DNA of 17,371 nt from JANQGH01 sp039177555. GTDB lineage: Bacteria > Pseudomonadota > Alphaproteobacteria > DSM-16000 > Inquilinaceae. The notes under the pieces are model-generated. The model had not been told where the DNA came from, searched no databases, and worked only from the letters and a program-made list of their open reading frames with translations. A program made the position numbers and the translations under genes. Location of the stretch: NCBI GenBank assembly GCA_039177555.1, contig JBCDFV010000068.1, positions 1 through 17,371 of the forward strand, given 5' to 3'. This document shows positions 1-7,402 of this stretch, in pieces; the stretch's first letter is position 1; each line of letters begins with the position of its first letter.

Positions 1-2069
1 ATTACTATCTGGGCGACCGGGACGGCGTGCGCACGCCGATGCAATGGTCGGCGGACCGCAATGGCGGCTTTTCCAGGGCCAACCCGCAGCAACTCTACCT
101 GCCCACGATCCAGGACCCGGTCTATGGCTATGAGGCGGTCAATGTCGAGGGCCAGGCCTCAAGCGCCGGCTCGCTGCTGAACTGGATGAAGCGCACGATC
201 ACGATCCGCAAACGGCACAAGTCGCTGGGACGCGGCAGGCTGGACTTCATCTATCCCCGCAACCGCAAGATCCTCGCCTACACCCGCACCCAGGACGACG
301 AGATCCTGCTGTGCGTCTTCAACGTCAGCCGGACGGCCCAGGCGGTGGAGTTGAACCTGGCCGATCATCGCGGCCGGGTACCGGTGGAACTCGACGGCGG
401 GACGACCTTTCCGCCGATCGGCGATCTGCCCTACATGCTGACCCTCCCGCCCTATGGCTTTTTCTGGTTTCAGCTTGCCGATGAAAGCGACCTCGCCGGG
501 CAGCAGACCGCACCGGAGATCCTGCCCGAATTCGCGACATTGACCTGCCGCGGCACGGGCGTGACGTCCGTCCTTTCCGACGATGTGCGGGCGCGCCTGA
601 ACCGGGAAATCCTGCCCGACTTTCTGGCGCTACAGCGCTGGTACGGGGCCAAAGGGGAACGCCTGAAGGCGGTCGAGTTGCTGGCCGGTCCGGAAATTGG
701 CGCGGGTTATGGCTTGGCGGTCGCGCAGGTCGAAACGGCGGAGACCGGATCGCAGACCTATCTGCTGCCGCTCGCCGCGCTGTGGGGCGACGAGCATATG
801 CAATTCGGCGCGCCGACACTGTCGGCAACGCTCGCAAGACTGCGCCGGACCAACCGTCTGGGCGCACTGGTCGACGCCGCGACCGATCCAGGCTTCGCCG
901 AGGCGATTCTGGCGGGAATGAAAGACAAGTCCGAGACGGCGGCGGGCGGCATCACCTTTCGCGCCAGCACGGCCGGCGGCCTGGAAGAGCTCGACGGTGT
1001 TGATGAGGCGCGGCCGCTTGGTGTCGAGCAATCGAACGTCTCGGTCGCGGTGGGCAGCAAGGGCGTCTTGAAGATCTATCGTCGGCTGAGGGCCGGCGTG
1101 CAGCCGGACATCGAGGTCAGCCGTTTCCTGACCGAAGAAACCGACTTCGCGAACACGCCCGCATTGCTCGGCGAAGCCTCGATCGAGGGCGACGACATCG
1201 GCGAGGCGGCCATCGCGGCCTGTTTCGCCTTCGTCCCGAACCAGGGCGATGGCTGGAACGCGATCGTCGATGCCCTGGCGCTTGAGATCGAGGATCGCGC
1301 GCTGGCGGAGCAGGCGGTCACCGCCGAGGACGAGACGGAAGAGGGCTATCCCTATCCTCTCGACCTGACCGACATTCTCGGCCGGCGAACGGGCGAGCTG
1401 CACCGCGCGCTCGCCACGCCGTCAAGCGATCCGGGCTTCGGCAGTGAGAAGATCAGAAGAGCTGACATCGCGGATTGGGTGGCGGACACCAAGGCCCTGG
1501 CCGATGATGCGTTTGGACGCCTCGCCGCCACCGACGGTACGCCGGAGACCGCGGCGCTGCTGGCGCGTCGCACGGAGCTCAACAAGGTGATCCGGGCGCT
1601 TGGCAAGATCCGGCCGACCGGCGCCAGGACGCGCATCCACGGGGACTATCACCTCGGCCAGGTGCTGGTTTCCCAGGCCGATATCTTCATCATCGATTTC
1701 GAAGGCGAACCGCGACGCAGCCTGGAGGAACGGCGGGCGAAATCCTCGCCCCTGCGCGATGTGGCCGGCATGCTGCGCAGCTTCGACTATGCCGCCTTTG
1801 CCGCGATCGACCAGATCCGCGCGAAGGGCATCATCTCGCCGGAGGCGGAGGCGATTGCCTGGGCATGGCGTGACCGGTCAGCCAACCGCTTTCGCGGCGC
1901 CTACCTGGCGGCAATGGGCCTAGAGGCGCTCAGCCCCGACGACGACCGTTTGCTGAAGCTCTTCGTGCTGCAAAAGGCGCTGTACGAGATCGGCTACGAG
2001 GCGGCCAACCGGCCCGGCTGGCTGTCCGTGCCGGTCAGGGGCGTGCTGGCGCTGCTCGACGGCGCCTAG
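1..2069 (+). CDS. treS: Trehalose synthase-maltokinase fusion (TreS/Mak), 5'-truncated by window edge
   Basis: Bifunctional cytosolic enzyme of trehalose/maltose/alpha-glucan metabolism: TreS interconverts maltose and trehalose, and the fused maltokinase (Pep2/Mak) makes maltose-1-phosphate with ATP. The open frame runs off the left edge (first full codon at base 3), so the GTG at base 27 is not the start. The first residues read YYLGDRDGVRTPMQWS, a TreS GH13 signature, followed by DRNGGF. The GH13 C-terminal beta domain ends near base 480 (PPYGFFWFQL). After a linker the aminoglycoside-phosphotransferase-like kinase domain begins (LPDFLALQRWYGAKG) and carries the catalytic loop HGDYHLGQ at about 1638 and the metal-binding IDFEGEP at about 1690. 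The C-terminus is intact. TreS-Mak fusions are common in proteobacteria, usually beside glgE/glgB, which would lie upstream and out of view. The stop codon overlaps the stop of the convergent idi gene. Confidence 0.93.
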   Translation, partial: YYLGDRDGVRTPMQWSADRNGGFSRANPQQLYLPTIQDPVYGYEAVNVEGQASSAGSLLNWMKRTITIRKRHKSLGRGRLDFIYPRNRKILAYTRTQDDEILLCVFNVSRTAQAVELNLADHRGRVPVELDGGTTFPPIGDLPYMLTLPPYGFFWFQLADESDLAGQQTAPEILPEFATLTCRGTGVTSVLSDDVRARLNREILPDFLALQRWYGAKGERLKAVELLAGPEIGAGYGLAVAQVETAETGSQTYLLPLAALWGDEHMQFGAPTLSATLARLRRTNRLGALVDAATDPGFAEAILAGMKDKSETAAGGITFRASTAGGLEELDGVDEARPLGVEQSNVSVAVGSKGVLKIYRRLRAGVQPDIEVSRFLTEETDFANTPALLGEASIEGDDIGEAAIAACFAFVPNQGDGWNAIVDALALEIEDRALAEQAVTAEDETEEGYPYPLDLTDILGRRTGELHRALATPSSDPGFGSEKIRRADIADWVADTKALADDAFGRLAATDGTPETAALLARRTELNKVIRALGKIRPTGARTRIHGDYHLGQVLVSQADIFIIDFEGEPRRSLEERRAKSSPLRDVAGMLRSFDYAAFAAIDQIRAKGIISPEAEAIAWAWRDRSANRFRGAYLAAMGLEALSPDDDRLLKLFVLQKALYEIGYEAANRPGWLSVPVRGVLALLDGA

Positions 2070-2599
2070 CGGGGAACGGCGTCACCGTCGCGATCGACCT
2101 TCGGCAAGACGATCTTGAACCAGGCCGTGAAGTCCTCGGGCCGGGCAGCGACTTGCCGTTTGATGGACGCGAGCGACAACAAGCGCCAGTCGTCGGCCTC
2201 GTCCGGGTTCAAGCGGGGCGCGCCGTCGAACCGCCCGAACAGGACATGGGCCAACTCATGTTCGACCAGGCCATTGGGAAGGTCGGCGCGGTAGTGAAAG
2301 CTGAAGCGCCGGTCCAGTCGGCAGTCGATGCCCATTTCCTCATTCAGCCGCCGCCGGGCAGCAGCATCCACCGTCTCGCCCGGTCGTGGATGGCTGCAAC
2401 AGGTGTTGGTCCAAAGGCCGCCGGAATGGTACTTGCCGAGCGCACGGCGTTGCAGCAACAGCCTGCCCGCACGGTCGAAAACGAAGATACAAAAGGCCCG
2501 GTGAAGCGCCCCATCCCGATGGGCCGCCAGCTTTTCCATCACGCCGACGGGATTGTCCTGCGCGTCGACAAGGATCACCTGTTCGCGGCTACCCGACAA
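2066..2599 (-). CDS. idi: Isopentenyl-diphosphate delta-isomerase, type I (Nudix family)
   Basis: Interconverts isopentenyl diphosphate and dimethylallyl diphosphate in isoprenoid synthesis; a cytosolic metalloenzyme. From a TTG start at 2599 the product is 177 aa, close to the usual family length. The catalytic Cys in TNTCCSHP then falls at residue 67, as in E. coli Idi. The Nudix-like helix (RRRLNEEMGID) lies at about 82-92 and the acidic EHE motif holding the second catalytic residue at 113-115. The frame extends to another TTG at 2665, but the extra 22 residues are basic and family-atypical. An AGGGAG ten bases upstream of the 2599 TTG favours the shorter form. The gene is convergent with treS-mak, and its stop (2066-2068) and the treS-mak stop (2067-2069) share the sequence CTAG. 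It lies downstream, on the same strand, of the HDO-like gene, with a gap of about 126 bp. Confidence 0.92.
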   Translation of the reverse strand: MSGSREQVILVDAQDNPVGVMEKLAAHRDGALHRAFCIFVFDRAGRLLLQRRALGKYHSGGLWTNTCCSHPRPGETVDAAARRRLNEEMGIDCRLDRRFSFHYRADLPNGLVEHELAHVLFGRFDGAPRLNPDEADDWRLLSLASIKRQVAARPEDFTAWFKIVLPKVDRDGDAVPR

Positions 2600-2609
2600 A
2601 AGGCTGGCA

Positions 2610-2615
2610 CTCCCT
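2610..2615 (-). promoter_or_regulatory. Ribosome binding site deciding the idi start
   Basis: On the minus strand AGGGAG is followed by a ten-base spacer and TTG at 2599. No comparable purine run precedes the alternative TTG at 2665. This supports the 177-aa form of Idi. Confidence 0.55.
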
Positions 2616-2649
2616 GGGCTGGCAAATCGTCTGCAAGCGCCAACGCGCC

Positions 2650-2663
2650 GCGATTTTGATCGC
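2650..2663. repeat. Short inverted repeat upstream of idi
   Basis: GCGAT and ATCGC arms of five bases flank a four-base spacer, 51 to 64 bases upstream of the preferred idi start. It could be an operator half-site pair, but five-base arms are common by chance in GC-rich DNA and no second copy was found. Confidence 0.2.
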
Positions 2664-2725
2664 AAGTAAACTAGGCCGACGGCGCCGTTTAGGAAGGCTT
2701 ACTGGGGCCGTACGCGAGACAAGCC

Positions 2726-3397
2726 CTAAGCGGCTACCCTTTGATACTGGCGCCGCTGCATGTCGTCCAAGAACTTCCATAAACAGGCGTCGAATGCCTG
2801 GGCACCGCGGATCACCTCTTCGCGCTCGCGCTCGGTTGCCGTTATCACCAGCAAGTTCTCTATCTCGGCCGCGTGGTCCGCCTGCGTGTTGGCGTGCTGT
2901 TCCAACCAGGCGAACTGGCCATCCGCCCCATCGCCACGGCGCCGCACAACGATGTCCAGCCAGGCACTCAACTCCTCACTCCGATACTTGGCGCCCACCA
3001 ACGCGCCGACACCGGCCGCAAAGCTGAGATCGCAGAAGCACCGCTCGCAAGCCTCTAGCCAGCCCTTTCCGGGCACCGTGTCGCGGTCGCCATAACCGAC
3101 GGAGTCGACCACCGCTTTCCACGCGGAAAGCATCCAGTCGACCCTGACACCATGCTTTGAGTCCGGGTCGTCGCGACCAAGCTCTCGACGCAGTTGCCTG
3201 GCAAGTAGAACTTGGATTGCCGACTCCGGCGCCCGATCGATCAAGGCGTTCGTCCAAGTCGGGATTGCCGCAGCAAGACCGGCGTTGTTCGCAAGGACAC
3301 CGCGGCGGTTTTCGAGATTTGAATTCCCGGCGCCAATTGCCGTCAGAAAAGCATGCTCAGCTAGGGGTTTTTCGCTTAAAATATTGATAATAAACAT
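2726..3397 (-). CDS. Heme-oxygenase-like (TenA/PqqC fold) iron-containing redox enzyme family protein
   Basis: Predicted 223-aa all-helical cytosolic protein of the heme-oxygenase-like diiron oxidase (HDO)/TenA/PqqC superfamily; reaction unknown. The pattern follows the family along its length: PLAEHAFLTAIGAGN near the N-terminus, then NNAGLAAAIPTWTNALIDRAP, then RRELGRDD...SKHG (candidate ligands E72 and H82). The last metal helix reads EQHANTQADH, with H168 and H175 spaced seven apart as in HDO proteins. Two usual acidic ligands look altered: where the last helix normally has Asp three residues before the His there is Q172, and the middle-helix Glu appears replaced near K137. It may therefore be a divergent or metal-poor member. 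ATG 3397 is chosen because the family pattern starts just after it; the open frame extends upstream to 3526, but those 43 residues are unlike the family. No clear ribosome site. Same strand as idi. Confidence 0.68.
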   Translation of the reverse strand: MFIINILSEKPLAEHAFLTAIGAGNSNLENRRGVLANNAGLAAAIPTWTNALIDRAPESAIQVLLARQLRRELGRDDPDSKHGVRVDWMLSAWKAVVDSVGYGDRDTVPGKGWLEACERCFCDLSFAAGVGALVGAKYRSEELSAWLDIVVRRRGDGADGQFAWLEQHANTQADHAAEIENLLVITATEREREEVIRGAQAFDACLWKFLDDMQRRQYQRVAA

Positions 3398-3906
3398 AAA
3401 TCTAGTCCAACTTTGCTTCCGCGACCATCCACAAGACAGGCACGTGCGGAGCCCATGCCGCCATGCCGTACCCCGGGACAGTCCGGCTTCGGCCGACGCC
3501 GGTCCACGTGCCGCAAGGCCCCGCAAACCGCGCTGATGGCCGGGTTCTTAAGAACGCCGATGGAAAAGCTCAGATGCTCTCGGACCTCGCCGTGGCACAG
3601 TCCACCAGACCTTAATGGTGGCAATCATGCATGCGCGTGGAAGCTCAAGACGCCTTAAACCAAGGCGAAGAAGGTAGGGCCTTCACACTCACTTCAAGAG
3701 CCGCAAACAATCGTTCTTGCGAATCCAAAACTAAGTATCGAAACAAATAGAACTCTAAAAATAAACAGACACTCTAAACTCGTTTATGGCCAGCACATGG
3801 GCATCGAAAAGGGAACGTCAAGGGGCGCACGCACAATGACACTATGCGAGACGGATCTGGCTTGGCGCTAAGTGCTCTCGCGGATCCGATCGGCCCGATG
3901 CTGTGG
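3398..3906. other. Gene-poor region, partly AT-rich
   Basis: About 510 bases separate the HDO-like gene start from the stop of the DUF1127-like gene. Short open frames here (for example 3413-3658 plus and 3376-3624 minus) have low-complexity translations, no family resemblance and poor ribosome sites. Bases 3650-3840 are clearly richer in A+T than the rest of the window, with runs such as CTCTAAAAATAAACAG. A 12-bp perfect palindrome, GTTCTTAAGAAC, lies at 3544-3555. No transposase remnant, tRNA or att-like repeat was recognised. Promoters for the HDO-like gene are expected here, but I could not place one with confidence. Confidence 0.5.
3544..3555. repeat. 12-bp perfect palindrome GTTCTTAAGAAC
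   Basis: A perfect six-base inverted repeat without spacer, about 147 bases upstream of the HDO-like gene start. It might be a dimeric-regulator operator for that gene. Single occurrence in the window; function unproven. Confidence 0.25.
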
Positions 3907-4137
3907 CTAGCAGAGCTGCGGCCGCGGACGAACCCGATGGCGCGCAAGAGGCAGATCGGCCAACTGGTTCGGCGTCATCCGCTGCACCGCAGGGTGGGAC
4001 ATCGGATCCTGATACCAAGGCTCCCCTTGGCCGCGCTGCTGTCGGCGACGGCCAAACGGAACACGCAGGTGCTCGATGATTCTGAATGCGTTCTTGAACA
4101 TACCTATAGCATTGAACAGCCAATCGCCTATTTCCAT
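3907..4137 (-). CDS. DUF1127-like small protein
   Basis: Small 76-aa protein. The N-terminal half is an amphipathic helix (MEIGDWLFNAIGMFKNAFRI) followed by a basic stretch. The C-terminal half, WYQDPMSHPAVQRMTPNQLA then DLPLAR, resembles the short motif of alphaproteobacterial DUF1127 (YjiS-like) proteins, whose pattern is roughly hPxhxxMsxxELADLPL. DUF1127 proteins have been linked to RNA turnover and to phosphate and carbon metabolism in Agrobacterium and Rhodobacter, but no activity can be read here. It is divergent from a GcvA-type LysR gene with only 34 bases between the two start codons, a pairing often seen in Alphaproteobacteria. The ribosome site is weak (AAAAGAA). An opposite-strand open frame at 3844-4155 lacks any family pattern and is taken as its shadow. 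Confidence 0.55.
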   Translation of the reverse strand: MEIGDWLFNAIGMFKNAFRIIEHLRVPFGRRRQQRGQGEPWYQDPMSHPAVQRMTPNQLADLPLARHRVRPRPQLC

Positions 4138-4171
4138 GGAGTTCTTTTCGCATAGTGTTTAGAAAATCTAT

Positions 4172-5065
4172 ATGAACAGCCTAAACCGGGTGCATCTGAA
4201 CGGGTTACGGGCCGTGGAAGCCGTCGGTCGGCTGGGCGGGCTGCAGGCGGCCGCGAGTGCGTTGGGGGTGACGGTTGGCGCCGTCAGCCAGCAGGTCCAG
4301 AAGACCGAACGCCAGTTGGGCCGGCCGCTCTTCGAACGGCAGGCCAAGGGACTGGTCCCGACGCCGCTGGGCACGGAGGTTCTGCGGCGCCTGACAGCGG
4401 CCTTCGCGGACCTGGAGGGCGCCGTCGCCCTGGCCGGCGGCGAAGGGGCGGACGTGTTGACCGTGTCCGCCGCCCCGGTCTTCGCCGGCAAGTTTCTGGT
4501 CTGGCGCTTGAACGACTTTCACGACCTGCATCCGGAGATCAAGATCCGGCTGGATGCCGAGGTCGCGCTGGTCGACCCGACCTTCTCCGACGTCGACGCA
4601 TGTATTCGAGTCGGCTCCGGCGGCTGGCCGGGCGTGAAGGCGGACAAGCTGCTGGACCATCGCGTCTTTCCGGTGTGCAGCCCGGCGCTGGCTCAGCGGC
4701 TGTCTAAGCCGGCTGATCTTGCCGACGTGCCGATCATCCGCGACCCGGACTCGATGTTCGACTGGTCGGTCTGGCTCGAACCCAAAGGGCTGGACGAAGC
4801 CATCCTGGGCGACGGGCCGCAATTCTCTGACGCCTCCCTCTGCCTCGACGCCGCGATCGCCGGCCAAGGCGTGTTCCTTGCCTGGGAGACATTGGCGCTT
4901 GACGCACTCGAGCGCCATTGCCTCGTGGCGCCCTTTCCGGGACGCTACGAAACGGGCTTCGCCTATTGGTTCGTCACCGGTCGCAGCGGCGCTGTGAAGC
5001 AGAGCGTGCGGGCGTTTCAATGCTGGCTTGAGCAGGAACTCGATAAGGCGATGGCGACCGGTTGA
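4172..5065 (+). CDS. LysR-family transcriptional regulator, GcvA-like
   Basis: 297-aa LysR-type regulator, the normal family length. Residues about 6-65 form the winged helix-turn-helix (LNGLRAVEAVGRLGGLQAAA, then VSQQVQKTERQLGRPLFER and GLVPTPLG). The rest is a periplasmic-binding-like effector domain, starting at about residue 90 (LTVSAAPVFAGKFLVWRL) and including DVDACIRVGSGGWPG and VFPVCSPALAQ, typical of the GcvA/AmpR branch. The effector cannot be predicted. The divergent DUF1127-like gene, 34 bases from its start codon, is the most likely direct target along with autoregulation. The SGNH hydrolase gene follows 96 bases downstream on the same strand and may be cotranscribed. The start is set by MNSLNRVHLNGLRAVEAV, which matches the family N-terminus; only a weak purine-rich stretch (AGAAAA) precedes it. 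Confidence 0.9.
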   Translation: MNSLNRVHLNGLRAVEAVGRLGGLQAAASALGVTVGAVSQQVQKTERQLGRPLFERQAKGLVPTPLGTEVLRRLTAAFADLEGAVALAGGEGADVLTVSAAPVFAGKFLVWRLNDFHDLHPEIKIRLDAEVALVDPTFSDVDACIRVGSGGWPGVKADKLLDHRVFPVCSPALAQRLSKPADLADVPIIRDPDSMFDWSVWLEPKGLDEAILGDGPQFSDASLCLDAAIAGQGVFLAWETLALDALERHCLVAPFPGRYETGFAYWFVTGRSGAVKQSVRAFQCWLEQELDKAMATG

Positions 5066-5143
5066 TGCGCCAGGGCAGCATCGCCAGCGGCGATCTTGTC
5101 AAGCGGGTCGGCCCCGCATACGGTCAATCGACGATCCGCCGCG

Positions 5144-5150
5144 AAGGAGG
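5144..5150 (+). promoter_or_regulatory. Ribosome binding site deciding the SGNH hydrolase start
   Basis: AAGGAGG, a near-perfect anti-16S match, lies 11 bases before ATG 5162. This excludes the longer open frame that begins at 5096. Confidence 0.75.
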
Positions 5151-5161
5151 CACCCGCAACC

Positions 5162-5824
5162 ATGGCCAATGCCGCTGATCCAAAATCGATCGTCTGTTTC
5201 GGTGATTCGCTGACCTGGGGCTTCGACCCTGCGGCGGGCAAGGATTTTCGCCGGTTCGGCTTCACGGAACGCTGGACACGGCGGCTTCAGACCGAGCTCG
5301 GCGACGGGTATCACGTCATTGAGGAAGGCCTGAGTGGCCGCACCACCGTGTTCGACGACCCGGTGCTGGGCGGCATGAGTGCCGTGAACGACCTGCCGAA
5401 CGTGCTGAGAACCCACATGCCGGTCGATCTGGTCGCCATCATGCTCGGGTCGAACGATTTGAAACGCCGATTCGCGCTCACGGCCGACGAGATCGCACGG
5501 GGTCTCGGGCGTGTCTTGGCAGCCGCCAAGACGTCAGGCTGCGGGCCCGATGGCACGGCGCCTGAGATCCTGGTCCTGGTGCCGCCGCTCGTCGGCACCA
5601 TCGAAGCGACGTTCATCGGGCTGTGGTTTGATGGCGACGCCAGCCGCGAGGCATCGCGCCAGTTGCGCGAAACCTACCCGCCGATAGCCACCGAATTCGG
5701 TGCCCATTGCTTCGACACCGCGACGGTTGTTGGGCCCGGCACGATCGACGGGCTACATCTCGACGCCAACCAGCTCCAGCCGCTGGCCGAAGCGCTGGCA
5801 GCGGTCATCCGCGATATCTGCTGA
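5162..5824 (+). CDS. SGNH/GDSL hydrolase, arylesterase (MsAcT-like)
   Basis: 220-aa serine esterase of the SGNH fold, most like the arylesterase/acyltransferase group typified by Mycobacterium smegmatis MsAcT; it would hydrolyse small acyl esters or transfer short acyl groups. All four blocks are present: CFGDSLTWG with nucleophile S16, EEGLSGRTT with the oxyanion Gly (G56 or G59), MLGSNDLK with N98, and DGLHLD with D196 and H199. Spacing matches MsAcT closely (S11, D192, H195 there). There is no signal peptide, so it is probably cytosolic; MsAcT-type enzymes form octamers. ATG 5162 is chosen for its strong ribosome site and because residue 10 onward begins the first beta strand. It lies 96 bases after the LysR gene on the same strand and is convergent with the importer operon. 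Confidence 0.9.
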   Translation: MANAADPKSIVCFGDSLTWGFDPAAGKDFRRFGFTERWTRRLQTELGDGYHVIEEGLSGRTTVFDDPVLGGMSAVNDLPNVLRTHMPVDLVAIMLGSNDLKRRFALTADEIARGLGRVLAAAKTSGCGPDGTAPEILVLVPPLVGTIEATFIGLWFDGDASREASRQLRETYPPIATEFGAHCFDTATVVGPGTIDGLHLDANQLQPLAEALAAVIRDIC

Positions 5825-5881
5825 CCCGGGACAAGAGCGCTCCAACGGTTTCAGGGCGACCCTGGGACCGGACCGAACCCG

Positions 5882-6640
5882 TCAGATCGCCAGATATTCG
5901 TGGCGTAGATCCTCGTTGTCGAGCACGTGCTGTGCGTTGCCTTCAAAGACGATTTCGCCCATGTCCAGGATCAGGGCCCGGTCGGCCAGCTTTAGGGCGG
6001 CGACGGCGTTCTGCTCGACGATGATGGTGGTGATGTTGAGCGCCTTCACCCCTTGCAGGATGCGCTCGATCTCCTCGACGATGACCGGCGCCAGCCCTTC
6101 ATACGGCTCGTCCAGCAGCAGCAGCTTGATGTCGCGGGACAGTGCCCGTGCGATGGCCAGCATCTGCTGCTCGCCGCCGGACAGGGTCACGCCCTCCTGC
6201 TTGCGCCGCTCGGCCAGGCGCGGAAAGTGCGCGTAGACCTTCTCCAGCGGCCAGCCGACGGGATCGGCGATCTGGGCCAGTTGCAGATTCTCCTCGACCG
6301 TGAGGCCCGCGATGATGCGCCGATCCTCCGGCACCAGCGAGACCCCGGCCCGGGCGGCCTTGAACGACGGCATGGTGTGCAGGGCCTGCCCGTCCAGCCA
6401 GATTTCGCCCTGATGAAGCTCCGGCGAACCAGCCCTCGCGATCGTGCGCAGGGTGGAGGTCTTGCCGGCGCCGTTGCGGCCCAGCAGAGCCAGGATCTCG
6501 CCCTTGGCGACCGCGAAGCTGATGCCCTGGACGATATAGCTTTCGCCGTAATAGGCGTGAACATCGCGACAGGCGAAATAGGACGAGGTGCCCGTTTGCG
6601 TCTGCTCGTCGGCGAGCTTGGTGGCGGCTTGCGCGTTCAT
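5882..6640 (-). CDS. livF: Branched-chain amino acid/amide-type ABC transporter ATPase, LivF-like
   Basis: 252-aa ATPase of a Liv/HAAT-type importer, acting on the inner face of the membrane as a dimer with the LivG-like ATPase. Visible motifs: Walker A GRNGAGKT at about 48-55, Q-loop region SLVPEDRRI with the LivF-typical PEDR, signature LSGGEQQMLAIARAL, Walker B LLLLDEPYEGLAP and the switch region IIVEQN, where Gln replaces His as usual in LivF proteins. The start is ATG 6640, which overlaps the stop of the preceding livG-like gene as ATGA. The frame continues upstream inside that gene but is non-homologous there. An N-terminal extension of about 20 polar residues (MNAQAATKLADEQTQTGTSS) precedes the ABC fold. 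It is the last gene of the operon and is convergent with the SGNH hydrolase gene. Confidence 0.92.
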   Translation of the reverse strand: MNAQAATKLADEQTQTGTSSYFACRDVHAYYGESYIVQGISFAVAKGEILALLGRNGAGKTSTLRTIARAGSPELHQGEIWLDGQALHTMPSFKAARAGVSLVPEDRRIIAGLTVEENLQLAQIADPVGWPLEKVYAHFPRLAERRKQEGVTLSGGEQQMLAIARALSRDIKLLLLDEPYEGLAPVIVEEIERILQGVKALNITTIIVEQNAVAALKLADRALILDMGEIVFEGNAQHVLDNEDLRHEYLAI

Positions 6641-7398
6641 TCGTGTGCTCCGCCCAGATAGGCTTCTTGAACCTTCGGATTGCCCCTGATTTCCTCGGGC
6701 GGCCCTTCCGCGATGATGGCGCCTTGCGCCAGCACGGTGATCCAGTCGGCGAGGCTGAACACCACATGCATGTCGTGCTCGATGATCACCTTGGTCATGC
6801 CGCGCTCCTTGATGCGCTTCAGCACGTCGATGGTCTGGTTGGTGTCGTGGCGCGACATGCCGGCGGTCGGCTCGTCCAACAGCAGTAGCCGCGGATGCTG
6901 GATCAGGCACATGGCCAGCTCCAGGCGCCTCTTGTCACCGCGCGACAGGCTTTCGGCCTTCATCTCGCGCATGCGCTTCAGGCCCAGATCCTCCAGCACC
7001 GCCAGCGCCTCGTCATGGATCGCGGTCTCGCTGACCAGATTGCGAAAGGCGTGCGGGTGAAACGAGCCGTCGCGCTTGGCCAGCGCCGCGACCATCACAT
7101 TATGCTCGACCGACAGGTCGGCGAAGATCTCGGGCGTTTGGAACACCCGCGCCACGCCGGCCTGGTTGATCTCATACGGCTTCTTGCCGGTGATGATCTC
7201 ACCGTCGAAGGTGACCGACCCCGTATCCGGTTGCAGACGCCCGACACAGACATTCAGCAGGGTCGACTTGCCGGCCCCGTTCGGGCCGATCACGGCGTGG
7301 GTCTTGCCCTCCTTGATCTTCAGGTTGACGTTCGACAGGGCCTGCAGCCCGGCGAAGTTCTTGTTTACGTCAGAGACGTCGAGAACGACCGTGTCCAT
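6637..7398 (-). CDS. livG: Branched-chain amino acid/amide-type ABC transporter ATPase, LivG-like
   Basis: 253-aa partner ATPase of the importer. Walker A GPNGAGKST lies at about 38-46, the Q-loop VFQTPEIF near 85-92, Walker B LLLLDEPTAGMS, and the switch His in IIEHDMHVV. The signature reads LSRGDKRRLELA rather than LSGGQ; LivG/UrtD proteins often vary here (LSYG, LSHG, LAYG), so this is unusual but probably functional. The extended loop between the Q-loop and the signature helix (HPHAFRNLVSE) is typical for LivG. The start codon ATG 7398 is preceded by the livM-like stop with a four-base gap, and the stop overlaps the livF-like start by four bases, so translational coupling is likely. Confidence 0.92.
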   Translation of the reverse strand: MDTVVLDVSDVNKNFAGLQALSNVNLKIKEGKTHAVIGPNGAGKSTLLNVCVGRLQPDTGSVTFDGEIITGKKPYEINQAGVARVFQTPEIFADLSVEHNVMVAALAKRDGSFHPHAFRNLVSETAIHDEALAVLEDLGLKRMREMKAESLSRGDKRRLELAMCLIQHPRLLLLDEPTAGMSRHDTNQTIDVLKRIKERGMTKVIIEHDMHVVFSLADWITVLAQGAIIAEGPPEEIRGNPKVQEAYLGGAHE

Positions 7399-7402
7399 TG
7401 TC

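Noticed and set aside
630..1403. Long minus-strand open frame inside treS-mak
   Set aside because: Shadow of the real gene in GC-rich DNA; the translation shows no family pattern and the plus-strand maltokinase motifs are clear.
2600..2665. N-terminal extension of Idi from TTG 2665
   Set aside because: The extra 22 residues are unlike Idi; the TTG at 2599 has a better ribosome site and puts the catalytic Cys at position 67 as in E. coli.
3398..3526. Upstream extension of the HDO-like protein
   Set aside because: The 43 added residues are Arg/Gly/Ala-rich without family similarity; ATG 3397 directly precedes the conserved region.
3844..4155. 103-aa plus-strand open frame opposite the DUF1127-like gene
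   Set aside because: No family resemblance and poor ribosome site; the minus-strand 76-aa product has the HPxxQRMTPxQLADLPL pattern.
5080..5094. Hairpin ATCGCC-AGC-GGCGAT after the LysR gene as terminator
   Set aside because: Six-base stem with no T-run; too weak to call, and the downstream gene has the same orientation.
5852..5864. Hairpin CAGGG-CGA-CCCTG between convergent genes as a bidirectional terminator
   Set aside because: Only a five-base stem and no U-tract on either strand.
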